A stretch of DNA of 64,000 nucleotides from Aselliscus stoliczkanus (taxonomy: Eukaryota > Chordata > Mammalia > Chiroptera > Hipposideridae). Below are positions 53,745-64,000 of the stretch, one piece after another. Numbering within the stretch: position 1 is the stretch's first letter; each line of letters begins with the position of its first letter. Under the pieces are notes generated by a model. That model saw only the letters and a program-made list of their open reading frames with translations, made no database searches and had not been told where the DNA came from. The position numbers and the translations under genes were made by a program. Where the stretch lies: the NCBI GenBank assembly GCA_033961575.1, contig CM066731.1, positions 86,387,501 to 86,451,500 of the forward strand. Direction: 5' to 3'.

Positions 53745-54138
53745 GCGGTCTGACAATTAAGCTCATGAACTCATCCTAGAAAAAGTGCTATATACCTCAT
53801 TGCTTAATATCACTATGGTCACGTTTGAAGTACTCCCCTTGGGAAGCTATACATGGATGCCAGCACCCAGTTCACCCTTCAAAGCAATTTTGGAACTCTT
53901 TTTCTGGAATGGCCATCAGAGCTTTCATTGTATTACCTTTGATGTCCTGAATGCCATCAAAATGTCTTCCTTTCAATATTTCCTTTATCTTCGGGTAAAG
54001 AAAGATGTCATTGGGGGCCAGATCAAGTGAGCAGGGAGGGTGTTCCAATACAGTTATTTGTTCACTGGCTAAAAACTCCCTCACAGACAGTGCCATGTGA
54101 GCTGGTGTATTATCATGATGCAAGAGCCATGAATTGTT

Positions 54139-54900
54139 AACCAAAATGCCCATCAGTAGATGACTGGATTAAGAAACTGTGGTATATTTATACAATGGAG
54201 TATTATTCTGCTATAAGGAAGAATGAAATTGTGCCATTTACAATGATATGGATGGACCTAGAGACTATAATGTTGAGTGCAATAAGTCAGTCAGAGAAGG
54301 ACAAATACCATATGATCTCACTCATATGCGGAATCTGAAAAACTGTATGAATGAGCAAAGTAAACAGAAACTATCTCATAGATATAGAGGAAAAATTAGG
54401 GTTGCTAATTGGGAGAGGAATGGGGATGAGGGAGAAGGGGAAGGGATTAGACAGGAAAAATAGGCAACTACAATATTGCTACTGGGATAGGAAAAACAGT
54501 TTGGGGAATATAATTAATAATGTTGTAAATATTCTGTGGAATGTCAGATGATCATAGGTCTTGTTAGGGAGACCATTTCATGGATGGAGTAGAGGTTTGA
54601 TCACTGCACTGTATTACTAAAGCAGAGGTGGTATACCTACTGTAATTGAATATATATAGATAGTCACGGGATGTGGATTATACTGTGGAAGAGAGTCAGA
54701 GGAAGAATAATAGATATATATGATATGGGGGGGAGTGGGGTGGTGTATTGGGGGTGGGGGGTTGTCACTTTGAGGGGTAAAATGTATAACTATTGCACTG
54801 TGTTGTACACCTGAAACTAATTAAAAATAATATAAAATAAAATAAAATAAAATAAAATAAAATAAAATAAAATAAAATAAAAAAATGTGAAAAAAAAAAA
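54139..54900 (+). mobile_element. 5'-truncated L1 inserted in the mariner element
   Basis: Carries only the end of ORF2 and the 3' UTR ('ccaaaatgcccatcagtaga' to 'gttgtacacctgaaactaat') plus an AAAAT-repeat and poly(A) tail. Perfect 17-bp duplication 'aagagccatgaattgtt' at 54122-54138 and 54901-54917 lies within the transposase gene. The 3' UTR matches the full-length L1 at 37262 closely by eye. Confidence 0.96.
54834..54900. repeat. (AAAAT)n and A-run of the L1 tail
   Basis: About eight or more 'aaaat' units followed by 'aaaaaatgtgaaaaaaaaaa'. Tail-derived microsatellite. Confidence 0.95.
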
Positions 54901-55809
54901 AAGAGCCATGAATTGTTGGCAAAAAGTTCAGGTTATCTAACTTTTTCAAGCAGCCTTTTCAGCACTTCCTACTATTTGTCCAGAAGGTACAAATTCATAA
55001 TGAATACTCTCTCTGATATCAAAAAAGGTTAGTAATGTCATTTTGACTCTTGATTTGGACTGATGGAACTTTTTTGGTTGGGAGAATTGGCTGACTTCTA
55101 TTGTGCACTTTGATGCTTTGTATTAGAGTCATATTAGTAAGCCAATGTTTCATCACCAGTGATAACACGGCCCCATACATGGTCTTACCTCTTCAAAGAT
55201 CTTGGCAAACTTCGAATCTCTGCTTTTTTTGTTCATTGGTGAGCTTCTCTGGAAACAATTTTGCATACAGCTTTCTCATGCCAAGGTTTTCAGTTAAGAT
55301 TTTCCAAACTGTTTCTCTATCAATGTTTACTTGGTCTGCTGTGCTTCTCACAGTCAACCAAAGATTTTGATATACAATTCAACAAATTTTTGCAGTGTTT
55401 TCATCAGTTCTGCTCATTACTGGCCTCCCTCATCTCTCTTCATCAGTGACACATTCTCTCCCCTCAGAAAAACGTTTAATCAATTTGTACACTGCCATTT
55501 TCTTCATGGCATTATCCCCATAAACTTGGGACTAACATGTTCCTGATTTCACTTCCACTCTTGCCAAGTCTGACAAGAAATTTAATGTTTTTCATTGCTC
55601 TAATTCACTCTTAGACATTCTCACGAGGGCTCACAAAAACACACAATAACAATAATGATCGCCACCTAGCAAGACACTGCCACATGTCAACATGAACACA
55701 GCTGTGAGACTCTGATATACCAATGTTATGAAACCTTACTGAGTTGTATGTACAGTGTTGCCAATGCAAGCGTATGATGTCAAGTTCGCGAACATAATTG
55801 TTAGACCTC

Positions 55810-56219
55810 ATGTAATCCATGACTATCAAAATGCTTTTTTTGGAATAATTTCATTTCCAACTATCATTACCTGAATAGGCACCAAGGATTTTCTCACCAA
55901 TGTCTGAGGTAGCTTTACTTTTTTTCCCCCAACATTCTATTATAAAAATTTTCAAATAGATAAGTTCAGGAAAATGCACAGTGAACAGCTGTGTGCCCAG
56001 CAGCCAGATTCCAGAATTATTATTTTGCTATATGCAGCATTAACATTTTTAGATAAAACTCACATTTAATATGTACATATCTTAAATTAATCAGGTATCG
56101 CTATAATATTTGCCATGTGCCTTGCTATTTGTCCCTCTCAAATTTCAGTGAAGCCTCCCCTGGTTCCCATCCCTACTCCATTTTCCAATCTACTGGGACT
56201 TGGCCAATGCATTGTCCTA
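55810..56219. other. Intron with an unclassified old repeat-like stretch
   Basis: 55925-56215 ('ggaaaatgcacagtgaacag', 'agattccagaattattattt') resembles a common mammalian interspersed repeat, but I cannot name the family with certainty. The MITE at 56220 is inserted at its edge. Confidence 0.4.
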
Positions 56220-56296
56220 TTGGCTTGTCGGAAAAGTCATGACGCATAGAAATAAAAACATAGAAAAAATACATCATGCTTTTTCCGACTACCCAA
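56220..56296. mobile_element. Second mariner-type MITE
   Basis: Left 'ttggcttgtcggaaaagtca' and right 'gctttttccgactacccaa' are inverted repeats related to those of the MITE at 21774. A TA precedes the left end; the right TA is not preserved. Same family as the other MITE by eye. Confidence 0.87.
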
Positions 56297-59200
56297 TTTT
56301 ATCCACATCCTTAATAACTGCATGATGCTGACTCCACAGTCCTACATTGTCCGCCATTTCATAGTGAAGAAATACAACATTAAACTCTCATCAGTTCTTC
56401 CAGATCACAACTATATACATGAATTTTTACTCGTGAATATTTATGTAAGATTTTAGGCAATTCTCACATATAAGTTGCATACCCAGAAGCAGGAAACTTA
56501 AATATAATAGACTGCTACTACACATAAGGTTTGTAGTATATCTGTGTAATATGAATTGAGAAATTTTCCTGATAAGGATTTGCATACTATAATTGTTTTG
56601 CTATCAAAAGCACATCCAAATTGACTACTTCCTTAGTGATCTTACTCGTTTTTAATGGGGAGTCAAAATAACAGCAAAATGACAATTCAAAATAATAAGC
56701 ATTTTTATAGAGAAGAGCTTAATAATAAACTTCATTTCTCCCTTCTCTAGCACCTCACCCCAACACCCCTAATCTGCACTCTCACCTTACTCCTTTACAC
56801 ACATCCTCTCTTCTGTTTCCCAAATTCTATTCCAATTTCCCTTGTCAAGAATGAATCAATACTGATTCAATTCTCACTCCTCTGCATATATATTTTTTCA
56901 CTTTAAACTTTACAGGCTACCTGACATAGGAAAATAAATCATACTTTAAACTGTCAAATTGAAAAAGATGTTACTCTTCATGTATACCTTAAAGAGGAAT
57001 TTAATTAAGTGTGTCTAGATATACACTTATGAATAACACCAGCATTTCCCAGGATCAGTGGAAGGATTAAATCCAGTTTGTCTTATTTTGAAGCAGAAAT
57101 ATTAGCACAAAAACTGCATGAATGAAAATCTTTCCAAATGTTACTAAAAGCCATTGCTATGTAAATTTTAATGATATTTACATTCCAGTATTAGGACCCA
57201 CAATAACTCTTTCTCAGAGTATTTTATTATAAAATACTGGGGCTGTTTCCTCCTGTGGAAATGAAAAAGAGTAAATACAAATAAATTAATTGGAGCAAAG
57301 ACTATGATTTAAAATTTAACACTTTATTTATTAGAGCTAATGTAAAACTCCCCCTAAATAATATATAAAAACATAACTGCAGCATGCATAAAAATTAACA
57401 TAAATATGTTAACCTGTAGAAAAAAACAGAGGCAATGAAAGAACAGCAGACAGAGAAAATACTTCACTAGCTACAATATATAATTACTTTATTTCCACTA
57501 ATACTTGAATCACAAAGTGCAACTGTGACTATAGGGCAAAGAAAAACAGCTCCCATGTAATGAATGATACATGGAAACCACAACTCAAATTGTTCTTGGG
57601 TTTTATTTTCAGCGATTGTATCCCAAGGTACAAGACTCAGAGATAACAGAGAGGAAGGCTTGCTCTTTTTCCATTCTTAGAAAAAAGAGAGAGCCAGAAC
57701 GGATGACTGGCCAATTTAACAATGTTCTTTGCTTGCTGAGATCAATCGATCTTTAATCCACCAAGTGCAGTACTTCTTACATGCTTGAAATGAAAACTAT
57801 TTCATCTAACAATGGAATGCCTTTCCTCATTGGAGTTCTATTGAGAAAGGTCACCAGTTTGTAACTTGCACACATTCTGAAGTGTTAATATATACTCAAA
57901 GGAATATTAAAATCGATCAAAACATATATAATTATCCTTCCTAGTACACCCTCACTTTTCTCCTTATTATACGTGTGTTCTTACCTGCATTTGAATATAT
58001 AGCAAGTTACATCACAATTCCAATATTACAGGCATTATACCTTTCAGGTTATAAAACAACAAGTATTAGTTCTCTTTTTAAAGACAAATAGCACTACAAG
58101 GACTTCATAGTTGATGTGTAAGAGAGTAGTGGTCAAAGACTTAGGTATCACTGGGAAGACATGAGCCCAGGACCAGCTCTGCCACATGCCTAAATTTATG
58201 ACTACATCCCTGAAGCTTGGTTTTTTCATTCACAGAGTCCAGAAGAGAAACAACCTCAATGTTGCTGTGGGGTTTAAATGAGATCATGAGTTTTACACCT
58301 TAACACAGAGACAGGCATGTTATGGTCATACAGTTCATGTTAGTTAGCATGATGATAATTAGTCCCAAATCCACACTTCAGATGTGAAAACACAGTGGGT
58401 AAACAACACAAATGAGAAGCTTAGAATTTGAGATAATTATGAGCAATGCCTACAGATTTAGAGAACGATACATTGTAAAGGAAATAAAAATAAAGGAAAA
58501 TGATCTAGGGGGTAAAGAAGAAAGTTATCTGATGATGACATAAATCCCTTTATCTCATTGGCCCTAATTGGAGCTTCTTCCTATGCACTGTACCTTAGAT
58601 GTACAGGTTTATAAACCATGTATTTTGTAAGTCATATTTTTTCCCCTGCATCTATCTCAAAAGCATCTCCTTTTCCTATTGCAACACTGTAACATAGTTC
58701 ACTTTTTAACAACAAAAAGGTACATTTACTTTTCTTTTCCCCACTGAGCCAAAAGTTAGTTTTGTCCTGTTTTAACATAACTAGTTATCATAAGTGCCTC
58801 ACAGATAATGGCACAGTTTGTGACATTAATTAAAAGTGCACAAAAAATTACTTGATGCCTAAAGGTTTAACAGGTTAGAATATCAGATCATGTTCTGACT
58901 TACTGAGGCCACTCAGAGATTATAAACAAAAAAATTAATAAGGGTTTTGAAAGATAATAATTATTTATAAGCAGATGGATCCCATGTCCAACTGGTTTAA
59001 CAGAAAATGAACAGGTTAAAGAAATCAGAGTGTTACAATGAACAGGCATATTGTAAAAGTAATTTGCATTTGTCTCCAAAAATTAACAGAGTATAATATT
59101 AACAGCCACTATTTCATAGAAACCACACTGAATTTTTCAATATGTGGATGTAGATTCTCCTTCTGTCAATTCTACACAGAGAATTGCTTAAGAGTTTGAG

Positions 59201-60554
59201 ATTGTGGCGACAATTGATCGTTATAATTGCTTGTAATTAAGAAATAACCAAAATCCAATATTATACATACTCAGGGAACCACATTTTTAGCAATGGTCAG
59301 ATTGATTAGAAATCAATGCTAGTTATTTATCCTCTCTTCTATCTGGTAACAGCACCCTTCAGAATAAGTTTCAACACTGGGTTTAGAGTAAAAACCAATC
59401 ATTTAAACTTCTTATAAAATTGTATCATATATGTGACTCCTAAGATAAACAAGCAGTAGCTATCAAAATTGACTACTTATTATTTGGACTTAAAAAAAAG
59501 AAAGAAAACTTGACGAATATAAAACAAATAATAAATATGAGGAAAGGAAGTCAATATACTCCATCAGCAGATATCACTTCCTACCTGTTAGAATTTCAAT
59601 ATTTCAATAAATTTTTTCATCAAAAAATGTAATGCACTATGTCACAAAGTTTTTCTTGATAAATTACAATCTCTGAATTAAAGTTTAAATTATTAAGGCA
59701 GTGATATTATCATCAAAGATATCATTTATGTTACTGTAATTGAGTGACTTGTATCAGCTATAAACAGCTCTAAGATATAGAAAGCCACAGTACCTTTACA
59801 CTTGGGAAAGAGGCCAGGACCATAAATAAAATCAGAATAGGAAGGAGTGAGCTACCAAAAGTGGTGAAAAATAAACCGCGGCCAGATTATAGGATCTAAT
59901 CCAAGAAAGACAAGGGAATGAAGTTCATCAGAAGTTAAATATTCAAATGTCCAAAGTAGATTGTAAATATACATATAGGTATGATCCTTATCCAAACATA
60001 TCACAAGGAGAAGGGCAAAAAGAGTGTCCGTATTTCAAGATTGAGTCAAGGTTCTGCTACTCAAAATGGGAAACAGGTCACAAGAATGGTATTTTGCTGA
60101 AGACACTCAAATCTGCAAATGTAGTTAGTTTAAAATAACACCTTAAAAGTGAATATTATTTTCTATCCCCAAATAAAGGGTATCTAGCCTTTTTTTTTTT
60201 TTTTGATACTTAATTAGGCTCTGGCACATTTTAAAGAAAGTTAGCTGGTGAGATACTAGAATTGTGGATTGAGGGTTACTACTTCCTGGGGAAGATCCTC
60301 TGAGGAGCTAACCCTTTTGGCTGAAAATACCAGATAAAATAATTGGTATTTTGAAAGGCTTTATTCTCTAAATTTTTAGGTGAGACACTATAAATATAAA
60401 ATGCAATAAATACAGCTCTATAATATTAGTTGGAGTGGGATTTGGGGGGCAAAAAAATTTCATAAATTTGCAATTCTACTTTCAGAAAACCAAGAGCAAA
60501 TTACATGCACAGGGGGGAAATTATATTAATACTAACCATTCATATATTAGAAAG
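56297..60554. other. Intron sequence without recognised gene; MIR remnant
   Basis: 58110-58345 ('accagctctgccacatgcct', 'gtggggtttaaatgagatca') is a plus-strand MIR. Everything else is AT-rich and unassigned. Short open frames (57571-57756, 59947-60138) lack domain or splice evidence. Confidence 0.5.
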
Positions 60555-61580
60555 AAAAATATTAAGCTGTCTTTATTTACAGAAGACATGATTGTCTACA
60601 CAGAAAAATAATCCCAGTGAACAAAGAGAAAAAGTCCTAGAACTGGCAAATAAGTTTAGCAAGGTTATAGGGTACTTCCTTTCTACTTCCTTTCTACAAA
60701 AAAAAAAAAAAAAAAAAAAAAAAAAGCAATTGTTACTGTGTAATATAAAGTATAATGTATACATTACACTTATATTTAAATGTTAATAAAATTACCATTT
60801 AAATTACCATCTAAAATATGAAGTACTTAGAAATGCATTTAATGAAATATATGCAACACTTGTTTATTAAAAACTGTTCAGTGAGTAAAATTAATGGAAA
60901 CCAAAATAAATGAGATATGAGATATATACCATGTTTATCAATTGGGAAGATTCAATATTATTAAGATATTACTTCTCATATTGATCTATAGATTCAACAG
61001 AATCTCCATCAAATTACTAGCAGGAGTTTTTATAGAAATTGGCAAGCTTGTTCTAAGCTTTATATTTAAACATAAAGAATGTAAATAGTCAAATTAACTT
61101 TGGAAAAAAAGAACAACGCTGGAGGACTTGCAGGACCTGATTTTGAGACTTGCTATAATACTAAAGTAATCAAGGAAGTATGGTACTGGAGTCAAGGGAG
61201 ATACATATATGAAGAGAATACAATGCAAAAAAAGTAAACTACATATAAATGGCTAATTGATTTTAAACAGAAGTGCAAAGGTCATTCAATGAAGAAAGGA
61301 TAATCTTTTCAACAAACGTTGTTGGGATAATTGGCTATCCATATGTAAAATAATGATCAGTAACCACAATCTTATACAAAGTAAAAATAATAACATGCAA
61401 GAGTTATAGAGGTAATTTTAAAATCTAAAACCTGAAACCTTTAGAAGAAAATATGAAAAATCCTTGAATGATGGAAATGTTTCATAAATGATATATTTAT
61501 ATGATTACATAGATTTGTCAAAACTAATCAAATTGTGTATTTAAAATTGGTGAATTTTATTGCATGTAAATTATACATCA
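60555..61580 (+). mobile_element. Old L1 ORF2/3' fragment, plus strand
   Basis: Begins with RT-region text ('ctttatttacagaagacatg', with the degraded active-site context) and continues to 'ttgatctatagattcaacag' and 'gtactggagtcaagggagat'. It ends near 'gtaaattatacatcaataaa'. It is interrupted at 60698-60725 by a poly(A) run next to a duplicated 'acttcctttct' (60674-60695). Heavily diverged. Confidence 0.75.
60699..60725. repeat. Poly(A) run inside old L1
   Basis: About 27 consecutive A after a tandem 'acttcctttct' pair. It may be a tail-only insertion, but no convincing duplication is seen on the right side. Confidence 0.8.
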
Positions 61581-62468
61581 ATAAAGCTAACCATACCATA
61601 TCATGCAATTTTATTGGTATACGTTTATCTTCTTAAACGCACTTATTACAGCATGTTACAATTTGGCAGATCTCATATCTCTTCTTCAATAAGTTCTAAG
61701 GTTATTCAGGTTATTGCTTGTTCATACAAACTCCTTAGCATGAGAGAAATTGTAAAAATGGATTCTCCTATTCTCCTTTAAATAACATCCCCACCACCAA
61801 CTCAAAGGAAAATATATTGTAAATAATCGTATTTTATAAATATAATAACAACAGTAATTTTAAAGTACATATATAAAAATCAATACCAAACTTAAAGATT
61901 ATTCCTGGGTTAGGATTCTAGAATTCCTAACATGTCATCTTACCCTATAAACATCTTAGAAGTTTTAAACATTTTATTGTGGACATATCTTATTTTTATA
62001 ATCATAAAGCACAGCAAAAATTTTCCACATTTAACTTGATAATGTTTTAATATATCCAGTGTTTTTTTACAATATTTGTATCCTATGCCTTATACTATGT
62101 GGACTAAATAACTCATTAATTCAACTAATATTTCTTGAGTACTTTCTCCTGCTAAGCACTAATAGAGACAAAGATCATTAATACAATCTCAATAACAAAA
62201 TAACAAAAGTTGCAAGACCATATGTGCTTCTTTTAAAATAAAGAAGTTACGTTTACTCCTTCAGGCCCATCCTATTCCGGTGGTCTCATGTGATTTTATT
62301 GAGAGGCACAGCTACACTGGGTATTCCATTTCAAACCAGCACCAACTGTGTGACACCTATTAAATTGTTGCACTGAGAAAGACGCATAGTTTTCTATGGA
62401 GTTTCCATGTGTCTCATGTCTCAGATACAATTACTCTATGGGAATTCTGCCTGACTTCTAACTAGTAG
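61581..62468. other. Intron sequence without recognised gene
   Basis: AT-rich, unassigned. No supported open frame. Confidence 0.45.
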
Positions 62469-62644
62469 AAACAAAAGAAAAGAAAAGAAAAGAAAAGAAA
62501 AGAAAAGAAAAGAAAAGAAAAGAAAAGAAAAGAAAAGAAAAGAAAAGAAAAGAAAGGAGGGAGGAATGGAGGAAGGGAGGGAGGGAGGAAGGAAGGAAGG
62601 AAGGAAGGAAGGAAGGAAGGAAGGAAGGAAGGAAGGAAAGGAGG
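62469..62644. repeat. Compound purine tract: (AAAAG)n then (GGAA)n
   Basis: About 17 'aaaag' units, a short 'ggaggg' interlude, and about 14 'ggaa' units. Fully purine on the plus strand over roughly 170 bp apart from a single T. Coding frames over it are artefacts. Confidence 0.97.
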
Positions 62645-64000
62645 GAAGCAAACCTGAAATACACAGCAGTAAGCACAGGGACTTATCTTTGCATCTGAAA
62701 TGGAAAACAAAAGTTTTACCCAGCTCTGAGATGGAATCAGGACTTGAATCAGTACTTGCCTCATTTAAGCACTTATTTCAGTTCCTATTGAAATAACAAA
62801 AGAACTCCACTTTATTCTAAGAGTAAATAGGAAGAGAAAATTGAAGTTTAGGGGATGTAGTGGAAATCTTAGAAGCAACCAGATACAAAACAAAATTAAA
62901 CTTCGTTTTATGATCTAGATGCCAAAAAAAAAAAAAAAAGCAAACACAAGAAGTACCCATAGTATTGTTTATGAGCACCTAATTATTCCAGGTTCATTTC
63001 CATATGATTAACCTTTCCACTTTATATGGATATGGCTATTTCAATTATAGTTTCTGTGGGGGATAGGATAGGATTCTAGTGTTTAAATGAATACGAAAGA
63101 AATCAGGTGAGAAGAAAGATATAAAGTTAGCCACAGAAATTGATTTAATACATTCAAAGGCATCCCCTCATATGAACTTTATAAATAACCAAGAGTAAAA
63201 TAGCTAGCAATTCTCTTTCACAAATCCAGGAGGGAGAATATCTGTACTAGAACCCATTTAGTGGGGAAAATAAAGAGTTTTTCAAATCTTGCAATAAATT
63301 CTAATTATCCAAGGTTAACTAAAAAATTCTTCAAGAGATATAATTTCAGACACATGTGGAATATATAATAAATGTGATATCTTGCTTTGTAGTGGATTAG
63401 TTTCCCAATGTAAATTAATTTATCAGTGTCCATTTAATTAGTGTGATGTTGCTCATGTGTGAGAAATCATAAAGGTCACCACTGAACTCTGAGACTGGAA
63501 TTTACTTACTGTTTATAGACTATGTCTCAAGAAGTGATAGTTTTCCTGGGAAAAGCCTGGATTCCTAAGTCTTAGACTCAAGACTTCTAGAGTAGATGTT
63601 TTTTTTTGTTTTTGTTCTTGTTTTAAACAGATAAAATGTCTTTCTGTATTTTTACCAATATTTTCACCTACATGCCTGAAAGTAGAGGACATAGATTTTT
63701 AAGTTTTTGTCCATAGCATAGTAAAATAGCAACAAAGTTTGTATTACTAGTTCCTATTTCTAAGACTATTATAAATGTGAATTTCCACACAGCCTGTTGA
63801 TCCACAAAACACATCTTTCACTATGTCACTTTTTTTTGTCTCAAAAGTCGTATAATCCCAAATTCAAGATCTTGCACTCTATTTGACTCTATTTCGTCTT
63901 CCACAATTCATAAAACCAATATTCAATGAGTAGTATAGACAAGCAACTCTGCCATGACTGGGAAAGACACAATGAGTACCTTCAAAAAGGTTAGTGTTCC
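62645..64000. other. Intron sequence without recognised gene
   Basis: AT-rich with A-runs (62923-62939) and T-runs (63598). No gene or repeat recognised to the end of the window. Confidence 0.5.

Larger units (their letters stand above)
53872..55617 (-). pseudogene. Mariner transposase relic (DD34D)
   Basis: The minus-strand ATG at 55617-55615 opens MSKSELEQ, followed at once by a stop. The rest reads through HTH-like text (VYKLIKRFSEGRECV, GRPVMSR) and a first catalytic Asp in VITGDET (near 55150), with several stops. After the L1 the C-terminal part is open (54153-53872): HHDNTPAH gives the second Asp and LDLAPND the third. There are exactly 34 residues between these two Asps, the mariner DD34D spacing. 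Removing the L1 leaves roughly 330 codons, close to the family length of about 345. Mariner transposases cut and paste the element at TA sites. This copy is inactive because of stops and the L1 insertion. Confidence 0.92.
53745..55809 (-). mobile_element. Mariner transposon, minus strand, split by an L1
   Basis: Left end 'cggtctgacaattaagctca' and right end (reverse complement) 'aggtctaacaattatgttcg' are terminal inverted repeats. A TA sits next to the left end. Removing the L1 at 54139-54900 and one copy of the duplication leaves about 1.3 kb, the normal mariner size. Transposase runs on the minus strand. Confidence 0.93.

Noticed and set aside
53872..54153. Functional transposase-derived host gene
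   Set aside because: The C-terminal frame is open and keeps two catalytic Asp, but the N-terminal part has several stops, including one right after the start, and an L1 splits the gene.
62436..62796. Phe/Leu/Ser-rich and Glu/Gly/Lys-rich open frames on both strands
   Set aside because: Entirely produced by the AAAAG/GGAA tract.

Overview
The window looks like a mammalian, most likely bat, chromosome: long AT-rich intron, almost no coding sequence, and dense interspersed repeats (L1, tRNA-derived SINEs, MIR/L2-like remnants, mariner elements). A bat of the Rhinolophoidea (horseshoe/leaf-nosed group) is my best guess. It rests on the style of the tRNA-derived SINEs (heads such as 'ggccggccgagtggc', tails containing 'acaagttgctgtcc' on the reverse strand) and on the composite SINE near 40.2 kb. 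This is inference from memory of such repeats, not a database match.

The one real protein-coding exon I can support is at 24551-24665 on the minus strand. It encodes the cytoplasmic-juxtamembrane and transmembrane segment of DPP10, an auxiliary subunit of Kv4 potassium channels. It has a clean acceptor and donor and ends in phase 1. The rest of the window is then DPP10 intron: the upstream (first) intron lies at higher coordinates and the next intron at lower coordinates. DPP10 is known for very long introns and alternative first exons. I found no other DPP10 exon here.

Layout: 1-2.3 kb old minus-strand L1 with two SINEs; 2.3-10.3 kb unique intron with MIR remnants, SINEs and a CA microsatellite; 10.5-14.7 kb old L1 split by a younger, internally deleted L1; 14.7-21.7 kb intron with a CCTT/CT tract, a poly(A)-only insertion and a MIR; 21.8 kb a mariner MITE; 22.1-24.1 kb a 5'-inverted L1; 24.55 kb the DPP10 exon; 24.7-31.6 kb intron with two long SINEs, MIR and L2 remnants and an unrecognised minus-strand ORF pair; 31.67-37.98 kb a full-length L1 with 17-bp target-site duplication, ORFs broken; 38.6-44.7 kb an old L1 mosaic riddled with SINEs and a mariner relic; 45.5 kb a MER5A-like element with a SINE in it; 50.3-51.5 kb old minus L1; 53.7-55.8 kb a mariner element split by a young truncated L1; 56.2 kb a second MITE; 60.5-61.6 kb an old L1; 62.5 kb a purine microsatellite; then plain intron to the end.

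No operon, CRISPR, phage or other novel multi-gene system is present. The interest lies in the intact transposition footprints (nested insertions, twin priming, tail-only insertion) and in the DPP10 exon.
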